Positions 49,519-59,454 of a stretch of 64,000 nt of DNA are shown here, one piece after another. The DNA lies in the NCBI RefSeq assembly GCF_018918125.1, contig NZ_JAHLQA010000003.1, forward strand, positions 113,250 through 177,249, in the 5' to 3' direction. Made by a program: the position numbers and the translations under genes. Under the pieces are notes generated by a model. The model saw only the letters and a list, made by a program, of their open reading frames with translations. It was not told the DNA's origin and searched no databases. Within the stretch, counting starts at the first letter, position 1. Every line of letters begins with the position of its first letter. The stretch comes from Blautia sp. MSJ-19 (GTDB lineage: Bacteria; Bacillota; Clostridia; Lachnospirales; Lachnospiraceae).

Positions 49519-50388
49519 ATGGATTTTAAAAATGCAAAAGAACTTCTGACGCTCTGCCAGGATCATCAGCTTCCGATCTCTGAGATCATGCGTCAGAGGG
49601 AGATCATTGTCGGTGAGACAACCGACGAGAGTGTAAATTCACGGATGGCACGTGTCCTTGAGATCATGAAAGATGCCGCTTTTTCCCCGGTCAAAACCCC
49701 TGTCAGATCTATGGGCGGACTGATCGGCGGTGAAGCACAGAAGCTTTCCAGGCATCTTGCTTCCGGTAAAGGGATCTGCGGAAATGTCCTGGAAAAAGCG
49801 ATCACCTATGCAATGGCGACTCTGGAGACAAACGCCTCCATGGGACTGATCGTAGCCTCTCCTACTGCCGGCTCTGCCGGTATCGTTCCTGGACTCCTTC
49901 TGGCACTTCAGGAAGTTTATGATTTCTCTGACGAGGATATCCAGAAAGCACTTTTTAATGCCGGTGCAATCGGATATCTTGCCATGCGAAATGCAACAGT
50001 TGCCGGTGCTGTCGGCGGCTGCCAGGCAGAGACAGGTGTTGCTGCTGCCATGGCTGCTTCTGCCGCTACAGAGCTGATGGGCGGTACTCCGGCGCAGTGT
50101 ACCTACGCCGCTTCTACCGTGCTCATGAACATGCTCGGACTCGTATGTGACCCGGTTGGCGGTCTGGTGGAATATCCGTGCCAGAACCGAAATGCTTCCG
50201 GTGTTGCGATCGCACTGGTCGCTGCGGAGATGTCCCTTGCAGGCATCACCCAGCTTATCCCTCTCGATGAAATGATCACGATCATGTTCACCGTAGGCAA
50301 AAAGCTTCCTGCGGAACTGAGAGAAACTGCACTTGGCGGCTGTGCAACTGCGCCGTCTGCATGCGAATCCTGCCATATGTGCGGGTGA
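49519..50388 (+). CDS. sdaAA: L-serine dehydratase, iron-sulfur-dependent alpha subunit
   Basis: The 289-residue protein has the alpha-subunit features: METNASMGLIVASPTAGSAG-like core (about 110-130), and cysteines in LVCDPVGGLVEYPCQNRN and the C-terminal GCATAPSACESCHMCG that bind a [4Fe-4S] cluster. The enzyme is oxygen-sensitive, fitting an anaerobic gut bacterium. The AAGGAG site before the ATG is good. A hairpin follows the gene at 50435. Confidence 0.95.
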   Translation: MDFKNAKELLTLCQDHQLPISEIMRQREIIVGETTDESVNSRMARVLEIMKDAAFSPVKTPVRSMGGLIGGEAQKLSRHLASGKGICGNVLEKAITYAMATLETNASMGLIVASPTAGSAGIVPGLLLALQEVYDFSDEDIQKALFNAGAIGYLAMRNATVAGAVGGCQAETGVAAAMAASAATELMGGTPAQCTYAASTVLMNMLGLVCDPVGGLVEYPCQNRNASGVAIALVAAEMSLAGITQLIPLDEMITIMFTVGKKLPAELRETALGGCATAPSACESCHMCG

Positions 50389-50434
50389 TATTTACTGATA
50401 TTTATATAGGTAAAGCTTTATACAAGACAGACAA

Positions 50435-50466
50435 AATGACCGGGATCAAAAGCTCTCCCGGTCATT
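50435..50466 (+). terminator. Terminator of the serine-use operon
   Basis: AATGACCGGGA and TCCCGGTCATT form a strong stem. The T-run is weak (TCGTCTATTAAAT). It lies 47 bp after sdaAA. Confidence 0.7.
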
Positions 50467-50532
50467 CGTCTATTAAATACTGTTCACTACGTTCACAGTA
50501 TTAGTCAAATTCAGATAATGTCAATCGTTTTA

Positions 50533-51570
50533 TCATTCAGCGTCTGCGCTGTCATCTGTTGCAGCACTGTCATCTGTTGTCTCTGCAGCTTCGCTGTCGT
50601 CTTTGGATGCGGCATCTTTCTTGTCATCTGCCGGTGCGGCATCTTCTTTGGCTTCTGGTGCACCTGCATTCATCACAACAACTGCTGTTGCATTTCCATC
50701 CGCATCCAGAGTAACTTTGATCGTATCACCAACCTGAATATCTGTCAGTGCAATTGCTTCTGTCTTCATCTCAGGAGCCTGACCATCTGCCGGTTTCTGA
50801 TCACCAGACTTATCATCTGCCTTAGCGTCATCTGCTTTCGCATCAGCACTATCATCCTTTGTTTCATCTGTACTGTCAGCATCTGATTTATCCTCCGTGT
50901 TCTCGTCCTTATTATCTGCGTCAGAACTATCTGATGCTTCTTTTGTATCCTCAGACTTTTCACCATCTTCCGGTTTTTCACCATCCTGTGGTGCCTGACC
51001 GTCTTCCGGTTTCTCCGGTGCTGACTGTTTTTCATAAGTTGTTGTATCTGTCACTTTAATGTCCTGAGATTCTCCTGTCAGATCCAGCATAGACGGAGCT
51101 TCTCCATCCGGTGCGCCCTTTGAATCATCCGGTTTTACATCTTTATTATCTGTGTCAGAAGCATCTGCTGTATCATCGGTTGCTGCATCTTCAGACTCGT
51201 CGGCACTGTCTGCATCATCTTTTGTATCTTCCGCAGCCGCATCCTTACTGTCCGCATCAGCACTATCCTTTGCTTCCGGCGCATCATCCGGCTTCTCGCC
51301 ATCCTGTGGTGCCTGACCATCTCCCGGCTGCTGTCCTTCTTTCATTGTTCCAACATTAATGGTGATACTGTCTTCTCCGACTGCAGTAACTTCACCATAA
51401 ACTTCTGTAGTCTCAGCAGAATCTGAATCCGTTGCATCCGCCGTATCCTCTGCATCAGTTGCTGCATCCGCAGCTGTCTCTGTCGTTGTATCTGTTGCTG
51501 CATAAGCCATATTTACAGATGTAAGTGCCATTGTCAGTCCAAGAATCATTGCTGCATATTTACGTTTCAT
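50533..51570 (-). CDS. Secreted acidic Ala/Asp-rich low-complexity protein
   Basis: The 345-residue protein has a signal peptide (AMILGLTMALTSVNMAYA) and then long Asp/Ala/Glu/Lys/Thr-rich stretches with repeated PEDG and APQDGEKPEDG units. Two small folded stretches remain: GEVTAVGEDSITINVGTM (about 60-77) and a C-terminal IALTDIQVGDTIKVTLDADG (about 275-294), which resemble DUF5666-like OB-fold strands. Its RBS (GAAAGGAT) is good. It lies behind the exporter operon but a terminator separates them. It may be a calcium-binding or wall-exposed protein. Its low complexity prevents firm naming. Confidence 0.6.
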   Translation of the reverse strand: MKRKYAAMILGLTMALTSVNMAYAATDTTTETAADAATDAEDTADATDSDSAETTEVYGEVTAVGEDSITINVGTMKEGQQPGDGQAPQDGEKPDDAPEAKDSADADSKDAAAEDTKDDADSADESEDAATDDTADASDTDNKDVKPDDSKGAPDGEAPSMLDLTGESQDIKVTDTTTYEKQSAPEKPEDGQAPQDGEKPEDGEKSEDTKEASDSSDADNKDENTEDKSDADSTDETKDDSADAKADDAKADDKSGDQKPADGQAPEMKTEAIALTDIQVGDTIKVTLDADGNATAVVVMNAGAPEAKEDAAPADDKKDAASKDDSEAAETTDDSAATDDSADAE

Positions 51571-51740
51571 GATAGATCATATCCTTTCTTCATACCGATT
51601 TTGCATCGGTTTTATATCTGTATTTGTTGTTTACAGGTAATACTATAAAGAAAAGCTGTGTTTCCTTTGTGAAAGAAAAAAGGAGATCATGTGAATTAAC
51701 TTTAAGCAAACCTTAAAATTTATCAGCTCTCAGGCATAAG

Positions 51741-51769
51741 AAAAGCCCATAGCATTTGCCATGAGCTTT
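51741..51769 (-). terminator. Terminator of the MacAB-like exporter operon
   Basis: AAGCCCATAGC and GCCATGAGCTT form a stem with two mismatches, followed by TTCTTA on the minus strand. Confidence 0.6.
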
Positions 51770-51787
51770 ATCTGAAATCAGTTAAAT

Positions 51788-53023
51788 TTAATTTCTTCTC
51801 AATGCTTCGATCGGGCTTAACTTTGCCGCTTTTTTTGCCGGATAAATTCCGAAGAATACACCAACTGCACATGAAAAAAGTGTTGCTGCAAGGATCACGG
51901 TGGGGCTGATTCCCGGAGTGATCGTCATTCCCATGCTTCCGCTCATGATCGAGCAGATTCCATATCCTGCAAGAATTCCAAGGATGATTCCTATGATTCC
52001 GCCCATAACTGTCAGAATTGCCGCTTCCGCCAGAAACTGAAGCATGATCGAAGAGGTTTTTGCGCCAAGAGATTTACGGATTCCAATCTCACGTGTCCTC
52101 TCTGTAACAGATACCAGCATAATATTCATAACACCGATTCCACCTACCAGAAGTGAAATTCCGGCAACAAATGAAATAAATGCTGTTACCATGCCAAGCA
52201 TCTCATTCATTGACTGCAGCACATCCTGAAAACTCTGCACATGGAAATAGTCTTCTCCTGCACACTGATGACGTTTCTCCAGAAGATGCACTACCTGATC
52301 TGCAACAATCTGTGAATCAAGTGTCTTATCTGCCTGTACCACCGTAATGGAATAGAACTCATCTGTTCCTCCCACAAGATCATCCATAGAGGAATATGGA
52401 ATATTTACTGTAACCGGCATTCCATCATATGTATAACTTACAAAAGTGCCATTTTCTTTTTGTGTGGTGACACCCATGATACGAAACGATTTTGATGAAT
52501 CGTAACAGGTAATATCAAGACTCATCCCCACAACATCATCTGTACCAAACAGCTGCTTTGCATCTGTATCCGAGATCACGCAGACATTTTTGCCCTCTTC
52601 AACCTCTGCTTCACCAAAATAGCTGCCATATTTCATATCTGAATTATTGATCATTTTGGCATCCGGGCCTTCACCCGTCAGCATAATTGAAAAGTTTCCC
52701 TTACCAGTCACTGTTTCGCCGTCATAGCTGTTGGAAACGCTGACACCACCTACTGTATCCAGCTTACGAATCTCCTGCACATCATCCGGTGTGATCCATT
52801 CATCTTCTGTCATGGCATCGCTGCTGACATCGATGGCGATCAGTCCTGAACCAATGCCATCAATCTCACTGTTCATCTGATTCTTCGTACCCTCACCAAT
52901 GGAAACAATGGCAATAACAGATGCAATACCAATGATGATACCAAGCATCGTCAGAAAAGAACGCCCTTTATTGGCACGAATGTTCTGAACAGCCATTTTT
53001 ACATATTCATATAATCCACCCAT
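51788..53023 (-). CDS. MacB/FtsX-type ABC transporter permease
   Basis: The 411-residue protein has an N-terminal membrane segment (RSFLTMLGIIIGIASVIAIV), a large periplasmic-core-like domain (MacB_PCD, about 45-260) and three C-terminal membrane segments of the FtsX fold (about 275-300, 325-350, 370-395). Its ATG overlaps the stop of the adaptor gene (TGATG). With the ATPase and adaptor it forms a MacAB-like tripartite exporter for peptides, antibiotics or toxins. The cargo is unknown. Confidence 0.9.
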   Translation of the reverse strand: MGGLYEYVKMAVQNIRANKGRSFLTMLGIIIGIASVIAIVSIGEGTKNQMNSEIDGIGSGLIAIDVSSDAMTEDEWITPDDVQEIRKLDTVGGVSVSNSYDGETVTGKGNFSIMLTGEGPDAKMINNSDMKYGSYFGEAEVEEGKNVCVISDTDAKQLFGTDDVVGMSLDITCYDSSKSFRIMGVTTQKENGTFVSYTYDGMPVTVNIPYSSMDDLVGGTDEFYSITVVQADKTLDSQIVADQVVHLLEKRHQCAGEDYFHVQSFQDVLQSMNEMLGMVTAFISFVAGISLLVGGIGVMNIMLVSVTERTREIGIRKSLGAKTSSIMLQFLAEAAILTVMGGIIGIILGILAGYGICSIMSGSMGMTITPGISPTVILAATLFSCAVGVFFGIYPAKKAAKLSPIEALRRN

Positions 53024-54846
53024 CAGACACCTTCTTCTGCCTCTGTCACTGTACTTCCATTATCAGAAGTCGTATTTTCTGCTGCTCCACTGTCTGTGTC
53101 TCCTGATGCATTAACTGCTTCTGCCGGCATGCCTTCTTCCAGAGAACCAAGATCCCGGATGACCTGATCTCCTTCTTTAATGCCATCAAGCACTTCCACA
53201 TATTCATCAGAACTGATGCCTGTCATAATATCTTTTCTGGTAATGATTCCATCCTCCAGAACATAACAGAAGGAACCTTCTTTTCCGATATTGACCACCT
53301 CTGACGGCAGAACCACCACATCATTTGCTTCCTCCGCATGAATCGTTACTTTTGCATCCACACCAAGAAAAATGTCCTCATCCGGATTCTTGATCCGAAC
53401 ATCTGCAGAAATCAGAGAAGCGCCTTTCTCATTCTGAGTCGCAAGATGACTGACATTCGTCACCTCTCCTTCATAGGTCTTTCCTGCAACTGTAATGTCT
53501 GCTGACTGCCCTTCTTTTACCTTGTCATAATCATATTTTGAAACATTTACGTTGACGTCTACCTTATCTGTATTCTGCAACGTAAACAGCTCCATTCCAA
53601 GTGTTGTCGAAGCCCCTTCTACTACAGAAACCTTCGTGACAACTCCATTAAAATCAGCCTTGATTCCTTTCTTTGCGGCCTCTACCAGTTCCTGTGCAGA
53701 CATCTGATCCAGTTCCGAAAGATTATTGGTAATCTCCATTTTTTCTTTCTCTTCTTCAGTCACTGCACCCGGATCCGCTTCTGCAACCGCCTCCTGTGAA
53801 GAAAGCTTTGACTGCAGTTCTGCCAGATCATTGCTTGCCTTTTCAAGGGCAGTCTCCAGTGCAGTCGTATCAGCTGTTACCGTTGTATCAGCTGTACCGG
53901 AAGATGCAAAATCCGCATTTCCTGCAGATGTTCCATCAGAAATGAAATCGGAATCTCCAGTAAAATCTGACATGGACGGAGCCTCTGGTTTTTGTGCTTT
54001 GTAATCCTCGTAAGCTGTCTTTGCGCTCTGATAAGAAATCTGTGCATCACTTCTCATCTGCTCTGCGATTTCCAGTGCACTTTCATTAACATCACTCTGC
54101 TCCGTCGACCATGCCTGAAAAGCCATCTGATAACTGTTTTCCGCCTGATTGTATTCTGTCTGGGCCTGATTCATTTCATTGTTCAGCACATTCAGTTGCG
54201 TCTGATAAGCAGGAAGTGTTTCATTCTGGTATGTATTCAAAGCCTCATTATATGCTCTCTGTATTTCCTGCTGCTGTGCCGCCTGTGCAGCTGCCGCCTC
54301 TGCCTGTTTCTTTGCAGCGGCCTGTGCTGCCTGTGCCTGTGCACTGGCATTTACCTGTGAAATTCTCGCTTTCAGTTCTGAAACATAATTTTCCTGTGCA
54401 GATACCTGCTGTTTCAGACTTGCCACATCTCCTTTTGCATCCTGCTGCTTCTGCACAGCCTCCGCAGACTTGTTCAGGGTATTCTGCATGTCCAGCTTTC
54501 CTGATTCTACATTCAGGTCTGCCTTTTTGGCTTCTCTTTCCAGATCCTTCTGGTCAAATTCGATCAGCTTTGTCCCCGCTTTTACTGTCTCACCTTCTTT
54601 CAGATCTGCAAGATCCACTTTGGCATTGACTGGGGAAAAATACGTTTTTTGTTCTTCGCTGACCACTGTTCCGCTGGTTTCTACTGTTTGTTGTACATTA
54701 TCCCGTACAGCCTCAACCACTTCCACCTGCGGCATAACGGTTTCTGCAGTATTCGTACCACTATAGATTTTTACACCTGCCACCGCAGCAACTGCCAGTA
54801 CGCAAACTCCTGCTGCCAGTTTTTTTCTGGACTTTTTCTTCTTCAT
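53023..54846 (-). CDS. HlyD/MacA-type membrane-fusion adaptor
   Basis: The 607-residue protein has an N-terminal membrane anchor (about residues 10-27), a lipoyl-like barrel half, a long coiled coil (about 85-280) very rich in Ala and Gln, a Ser/Asp/Thr linker at about 290-330, and a C-terminal barrel region with SKYDYDKVKEGQSADITVAG. It overlaps the ATPase gene by four bases. Gram-positive MacA-like adaptors carry cargo to the permease. The long Gln-rich coiled coil is unusual in length. Confidence 0.85.
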   Translation of the reverse strand: MKKKKSRKKLAAGVCVLAVAAVAGVKIYSGTNTAETVMPQVEVVEAVRDNVQQTVETSGTVVSEEQKTYFSPVNAKVDLADLKEGETVKAGTKLIEFDQKDLEREAKKADLNVESGKLDMQNTLNKSAEAVQKQQDAKGDVASLKQQVSAQENYVSELKARISQVNASAQAQAAQAAAKKQAEAAAAQAAQQQEIQRAYNEALNTYQNETLPAYQTQLNVLNNEMNQAQTEYNQAENSYQMAFQAWSTEQSDVNESALEIAEQMRSDAQISYQSAKTAYEDYKAQKPEAPSMSDFTGDSDFISDGTSAGNADFASSGTADTTVTADTTALETALEKASNDLAELQSKLSSQEAVAEADPGAVTEEEKEKMEITNNLSELDQMSAQELVEAAKKGIKADFNGVVTKVSVVEGASTTLGMELFTLQNTDKVDVNVNVSKYDYDKVKEGQSADITVAGKTYEGEVTNVSHLATQNEKGASLISADVRIKNPDEDIFLGVDAKVTIHAEEANDVVVLPSEVVNIGKEGSFCYVLEDGIITRKDIMTGISSDEYVEVLDGIKEGDQVIRDLGSLEEGMPAEAVNASGDTDSGAAENTTSDNGSTVTEAEEGV

Positions 54847-55556
54847 TCTGCTTCCTCCTGGTCAAAATCCGGATTGATCGTATCAGATTCTATCTTGCCA
54901 TCCATGATTCGCACAACACGCCTCGCCTGTGCCGCAATCCCATTATCATGCGTGATCAGAATAACGGTTCTTCCTGTCTTATGCATTTTCTTCAGAATTG
55001 CGAGAATTTCCTTACTGGAAGCTGAATCCAGATTTCCGGTCGGCTCATCTGCCAGTATGACCGGAGGCTGTGCAGCGATCGCCCTTGCAATCGCCACACG
55101 CTGCTGCTGTCCGCCGGACATCTCACTTGGCTTATGATCCATACGTTTTTCCAGCCCAACCATCTTGAGGGATTCAATTGCCAGCTCATGTCTTGTCTTG
55201 CGGTCAATTCCACGATAGATCAGCGGCAGTTCCACATTTTCAATTGCATTTAAATTTGCAATCAGATTAAATCCCTGGAAGATAAATCCAATCTCACGGT
55301 TTCGAACCTCCGATAATTCATTGTCCGTCATTTCGGACACGTCAGTTCCGTTAAGATAATATTTACCCGATGTAGGAATGTCCAGACACCCCAGCATATT
55401 CATAAAAGTCGATTTGCCGGAACCCGACTGTCCGATGATAGCCACCAGTTCACCCTTTTTTATTTCAAGGCTTACATGATCCAGTGCCCGCACCTCATTC
55501 TCACCCGGATTATATATCTTACAAAGATCTTCCACCTTGATCAACGTATCACTCAT
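54843..55556 (-). CDS. ABC transporter ATP-binding protein (MacB/LolD type)
   Basis: The 237-residue protein has Walker A GQSGSGKST (42-50), the signature MSGGQQQRVAIARA, Walker B ILADEPTGNLD and the H-loop ITHD. The EPTGNLD wording marks the lipoprotein/macrolide exporter subfamily. It is the first gene of the exporter operon, with an AAAGGAG site. Confidence 0.95.
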   Translation of the reverse strand: MSDTLIKVEDLCKIYNPGENEVRALDHVSLEIKKGELVAIIGQSGSGKSTFMNMLGCLDIPTSGKYYLNGTDVSEMTDNELSEVRNREIGFIFQGFNLIANLNAIENVELPLIYRGIDRKTRHELAIESLKMVGLEKRMDHKPSEMSGGQQQRVAIARAIAAQPPVILADEPTGNLDSASSKEILAILKKMHKTGRTVILITHDNGIAAQARRVVRIMDGKIESDTINPDFDQEEAE

Positions 55557-55643
55557 ATTTTGCGTTCTCCTTTGATGTCACTGTTGTTTACAGCAGCCTT
55601 TCAGTTTCCATACTGAAATTATTTTTTATCATACGTATTTTTA

Positions 55644-57035
55644 TCATGCATTTTCAAGAAATGCTTTGTATGCCTTCTTTGCTTCATAAATATCTGCTTT
55701 GCTTGTCACTTCCCACGGTGCATGCATGCTCAAAACAGCTACCCCACTGTCAATGACATTCATTCCATAAAGTGCCGCGATATAGGCGATTGTTCCGCCG
55801 CCTCCGACATCTACCTTACCAAGCTCAGCTGTCTGGAATGCCACATTACTTCCATCAAAAATGCCACGTACTTTTGCCACGTACTCTGCATTGGCATCGT
55901 TGGAACCGGATTTTCCTCTTGCTCCGGTAAATTTATTGAGGACGATTCCTCTTCCAAGATATGCTGCATTTTTCTTTTCAAAACATTCTCCATAAGCCGG
56001 ATCATAACCCGCACTTACATCAGAAGAAAGCATGAAGGAATTCTTAAGTGTTCTTCGAAGTGCCAGTCCACTGTAGCATCCCATTCCTTCCAGAAGTTCT
56101 GCTACGGTATTCTCGAAGAAATTGGACTGCATACCGGTCGCTCCGACACTTCCGATCTCTTCTTTGTCTGTCAGCAGACAGCAGCTGGTGCGTTTTGGCG
56201 CGTCCATTTCAAGCATAGCCACAAAAGAAGTGTATGCACACACACGGTCGTCCTGTCCGTATGCCACGATCATACTGCGATCAAGTCCACAGTCACGTGC
56301 CCTGCCGGCCGGTACGATCTCCAGTTCTGCTGAAAGGAAGTCCTCTTCCTCTACATCGTATTTCTCTTTCAGGATACGGAGAACATTATTTTTCACTGCA
56401 TCCTTTTTCTTCTCATCTTTTTCATCTTTGAGTGGTCTGCTTCCAATCAGGATATCAAGATTCTCTCCCTCGATCACTTCTGCTGCTTTTTTCTGAAGCT
56501 GTTTGCCTGCCAGATGGATCAGAAGGTCTGTGATGTATACGACCGGATCATCCTCGTCTTCTCCTACGTTTACATTGACAACCATACCGTCTTTCTTCAC
56601 GATCACGCCGTGAATTGCCAGAGGAAGTGCCACCCACTGGTATTTCTTTACACCGCCGTAATAATGCGTATCAAGATATGCCAGATCTGTATCTTCATAT
56701 AAAGGATTCTGTTTTACGTCCAGACGCGGAGAATCGATATGCGCCCCAAGGATGTTCATTCCTTTTTCAATCGGTTCCCCTCCGATATGGAACATCGCCA
56801 TGATCTTTTTCATGCCAACTGCATAAATCTTGTCTCCGGCTTTGATCTGCTCGCCGGATGCAAGTTTTTCTTCTAATGAAACATAACCGGCAGCTTCTGC
56901 TTCTTTTGTCAGTTCGATCACACATTCACGTTCTGTCTTGCCGGCATCCAGAAATGTGCAATAATCCTTTGCCAGTTTTTCCAGTGCTTTTTCGTCTGCT
57001 TCTTCATAAGAAAGCCATGCGTTTCTTCTTTCCAT
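55644..57035 (-). CDS. M18-family aminopeptidase
   Basis: The 463-residue protein is an M18 zinc aminopeptidase, acting on N-terminal (often acidic) residues of peptides in the cytoplasm. Key motifs are NILGAHIDSPRLDVK (first metal His99), DKEEIGSVGATGM (metal Glu pair), MLSSDVSAGYDP and SMHAPWEVTSKAD with the last His. I start it at the ATG at 57035 behind AAAGGTGG. It is full length for the family and stands alone. Confidence 0.9.
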   Translation of the reverse strand: MERRNAWLSYEEADEKALEKLAKDYCTFLDAGKTERECVIELTKEAEAAGYVSLEEKLASGEQIKAGDKIYAVGMKKIMAMFHIGGEPIEKGMNILGAHIDSPRLDVKQNPLYEDTDLAYLDTHYYGGVKKYQWVALPLAIHGVIVKKDGMVVNVNVGEDEDDPVVYITDLLIHLAGKQLQKKAAEVIEGENLDILIGSRPLKDEKDEKKKDAVKNNVLRILKEKYDVEEEDFLSAELEIVPAGRARDCGLDRSMIVAYGQDDRVCAYTSFVAMLEMDAPKRTSCCLLTDKEEIGSVGATGMQSNFFENTVAELLEGMGCYSGLALRRTLKNSFMLSSDVSAGYDPAYGECFEKKNAAYLGRGIVLNKFTGARGKSGSNDANAEYVAKVRGIFDGSNVAFQTAELGKVDVGGGGTIAYIAALYGMNVIDSGVAVLSMHAPWEVTSKADIYEAKKAYKAFLENA

Positions 57036-57415
57036 AATATATAAAACCACCTTTCATCTGATTTCTGATTCATTTGATTTTCAAAATTCTTTCACCATTA
57101 TAAAACAAACTTCTGCGTATTTCTACATTCTTCCAGATTCTTAATAAAGATATAAGATTTGTATAAGAAATTTTTGCACAATACGAAACCTCTGCCTGCA
57201 TGTTCTTTGTTATTATATCCCGAACTGCTTGCGTTTTTTCATACTCCCGCACTATAATGATTTTGTTCAATACCAAATCCCGAATCTGTGATTTCAGCAA
57301 TGTCTTAACTTCATAATAGTTACAGTCAGACTTTAAATGTACCTTAAATCCACAGATAAATCACAGTATTTTCATAAAACTATTTTGTAAATAATTTTCA
57401 TAAAGGAGTTTTTTC

Positions 57416-59128
57416 ATGCAGAACGCATCCGAATTAAAAACACAGCTTCAATCCGTCAACCGAAAAAGCTACCCTGCCTACAAATCCCTGAAGGGCAGTT
57501 ATCAGTTTGACCGTTATATTCTGTCAGTCGATCATGTACAGGGCGATCCGTTTGCATCACCTTCCCATATCAGCATTCATGTTTCACGCAAAGATGCCGG
57601 TTTCCCGGACACATACTGTAAAAATCCACTCACACGCACCACGCTGGCCGATTATCTGACCCGTCAGTTTGAGCGTCAGGTCAATCAGTATACATTCCGT
57701 GCAAAAGGTTCCGGCAAAAGCGGCCTGATCTCTGTCAGTCACTGCGGTCAGGAAGTTCTCGCCCGTTCTGCCTGCGAGATCACAGACAAAGATATTATCG
57801 CCAGATTCTTTATTGGATTTCCCGCAAACGGGCGCACCATCAACGCCACGGAACTTGAAAAGATCCTGTTTGATTTTCTTCCTGTCTGTGTACAGAAAGC
57901 CTTCTTCTACAGAAATGTGAATAAAAAAGAACTGGAACAGGCAATTTTTCTTGCTGAAGATCAGCAGGCAATCCGTTGCCAGCTCAAAGAACAGCATCTC
58001 GTCGCATTCGTGGCGGATCATTCTGTCCTTCCTCGCGAAAGCGGTATTTCTTCCCGCCCGCTGAAAGATTCTGTCCCGTTTATCTCTCCAGGATCCCTTT
58101 GTGTAACCATGGATCTTCCACACAAAGGACAGATTCGCGGAATGGGAATCCCACAGGGCATCACACTGATCGTCGGAGGTGGATATCATGGCAAATCCAC
58201 CCTTCTGAACGCTCTGGAACTTGGCGTATATAACCACATCGCCGGCGACGGACGAGAGTACGTGATCACAGACGCTTCTGCCCTGAAGCTTCGCTCAGAA
58301 GACGGACGTTTCATCAAAGACGTGGACATCTCTTTGTTTATCAATGATCTGCCAAACAAAAAAGACACCCGTTGTTTTTCTACAGCAGATGCCAGTGGAA
58401 GTACTTCTCAGGCTGCAGGTATCATCGAAGGCATGGAAGCCGGAAGTAAAGTTTTTCTTCTGGATGAAGACACTTCTGCTACCAACTTCATGGTTCGTGA
58501 CACCTTCATGCAGGAAGTCATCTCCCGCGAAAAAGAACCGATCACCCCGTTTCTCGAGCGTGCACAGGACCTGTACAAAAATGCCGGAATCTCCACGATC
58601 CTGGTCGCCGGAAGTTCCGGAGCATTTTTCCACATCGCAGATACGATCATCCAGATGGATTGTTACCATCCTGTGGATATCGCAGACAAAGTCAGAAACT
58701 TATGTGGAAAATATCCTCTGAATCCTGTCAAGGCTCCTGCATTTACTATGCCGATAAGCCACCGTATCATACAAAAAAACGCTCCGGCAGTCCGTTCACA
58801 TGGACGTGGAGCAGGTAAACCAGAACGTATCAAGATCAAAGTTCATGGAAAAGATGGATTTTCACTTGGAAGACAAGATGTAGATCTGCGTTATATTGAG
58901 CAGATCGTAGATTCCGAACAGACCGCAGCACTGGGATTACTTTTGAAATATGCTCTGGAGCATCTGGCTGATGGCCAGCGAACTCTCCCGGAGATTGTTG
59001 AATATCTGCAGAAACAGATTCAGTCCAAAGGACTTGCCTCCCTCGCAGATGGTTCTTATCTGCCATGTGGATACGCAGTCCCGCGAATCCAGGAAATCTA
59101 TTCCTGTTTCAACCGCTACCGTCGATAA
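57416..59128 (+). CDS. ABC-class P-loop ATPase (COG3044 type)
   Basis: The 570-residue protein matches the predicted ABC-class ATPases related to MRB1590. It has an N-terminal RNA-binding-like region (FERQVNQYTFRAKGSGKSGL), a Walker A GGGYHGKST at about 254-262, a GSTSQAAGIIEGME signature-like segment and Walker B VFLLDEDTSATNFM. The C-terminal third includes a Gly/Arg-rich RSHGRGAGKPERIKIK linker that may bind RNA. The AAAGGAG site is strong. The function in bacteria is unknown, perhaps RNA processing or stress. Confidence 0.85.
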   Translation: MQNASELKTQLQSVNRKSYPAYKSLKGSYQFDRYILSVDHVQGDPFASPSHISIHVSRKDAGFPDTYCKNPLTRTTLADYLTRQFERQVNQYTFRAKGSGKSGLISVSHCGQEVLARSACEITDKDIIARFFIGFPANGRTINATELEKILFDFLPVCVQKAFFYRNVNKKELEQAIFLAEDQQAIRCQLKEQHLVAFVADHSVLPRESGISSRPLKDSVPFISPGSLCVTMDLPHKGQIRGMGIPQGITLIVGGGYHGKSTLLNALELGVYNHIAGDGREYVITDASALKLRSEDGRFIKDVDISLFINDLPNKKDTRCFSTADASGSTSQAAGIIEGMEAGSKVFLLDEDTSATNFMVRDTFMQEVISREKEPITPFLERAQDLYKNAGISTILVAGSSGAFFHIADTIIQMDCYHPVDIADKVRNLCGKYPLNPVKAPAFTMPISHRIIQKNAPAVRSHGRGAGKPERIKIKVHGKDGFSLGRQDVDLRYIEQIVDSEQTAALGLLLKYALEHLADGQRTLPEIVEYLQKQIQSKGLASLADGSYLPCGYAVPRIQEIYSCFNRYRR

Positions 59129-59193
59129 AATACCAGCCAGGCACAGACATCCCAGATCACCAGCCTCTCTGAAATATCAGACACAACGAAAGC

Positions 59194-59232
59194 AGCCGCC
59201 CTCCCGACGTTTCTTGTCAGGTGGCGGCTGTT
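59194..59232 (+). terminator. Terminator of the ABC-class ATPase gene
   Basis: AGCCGCC and GGCGGCT form the stem, and the plus strand continues into a T-rich tail (GTTTTATTTTTTAG). The rest of the 59129-59454 gap shows no gene. Confidence 0.8.
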
Positions 59233-59454
59233 TAGTGTTCTGTTTTATTTTTTAGGGAAAGGAAAGAGTTCCGGCAACTCTCCCGGCATTGAAGTGCTAC
59301 CGGATTTCTTAAAGGGGTTTTCCTTTAAGACAAATACATCATACAATATAAATGTGAGGAGTTTTTGTCCTTTTTCTAATATATTTATAAAATTTCTAAA
59401 ATAAATCTTTATATTTACTGAATAAACTTTATTCTTTGCTATAAGCACTCTCTT

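Noticed and set aside
57070..57300. Open frame of 76 codons on the minus strand
   Set aside because: The start is TTG without a ribosome site and the region is AT-rich promoter DNA of the 57416 gene.
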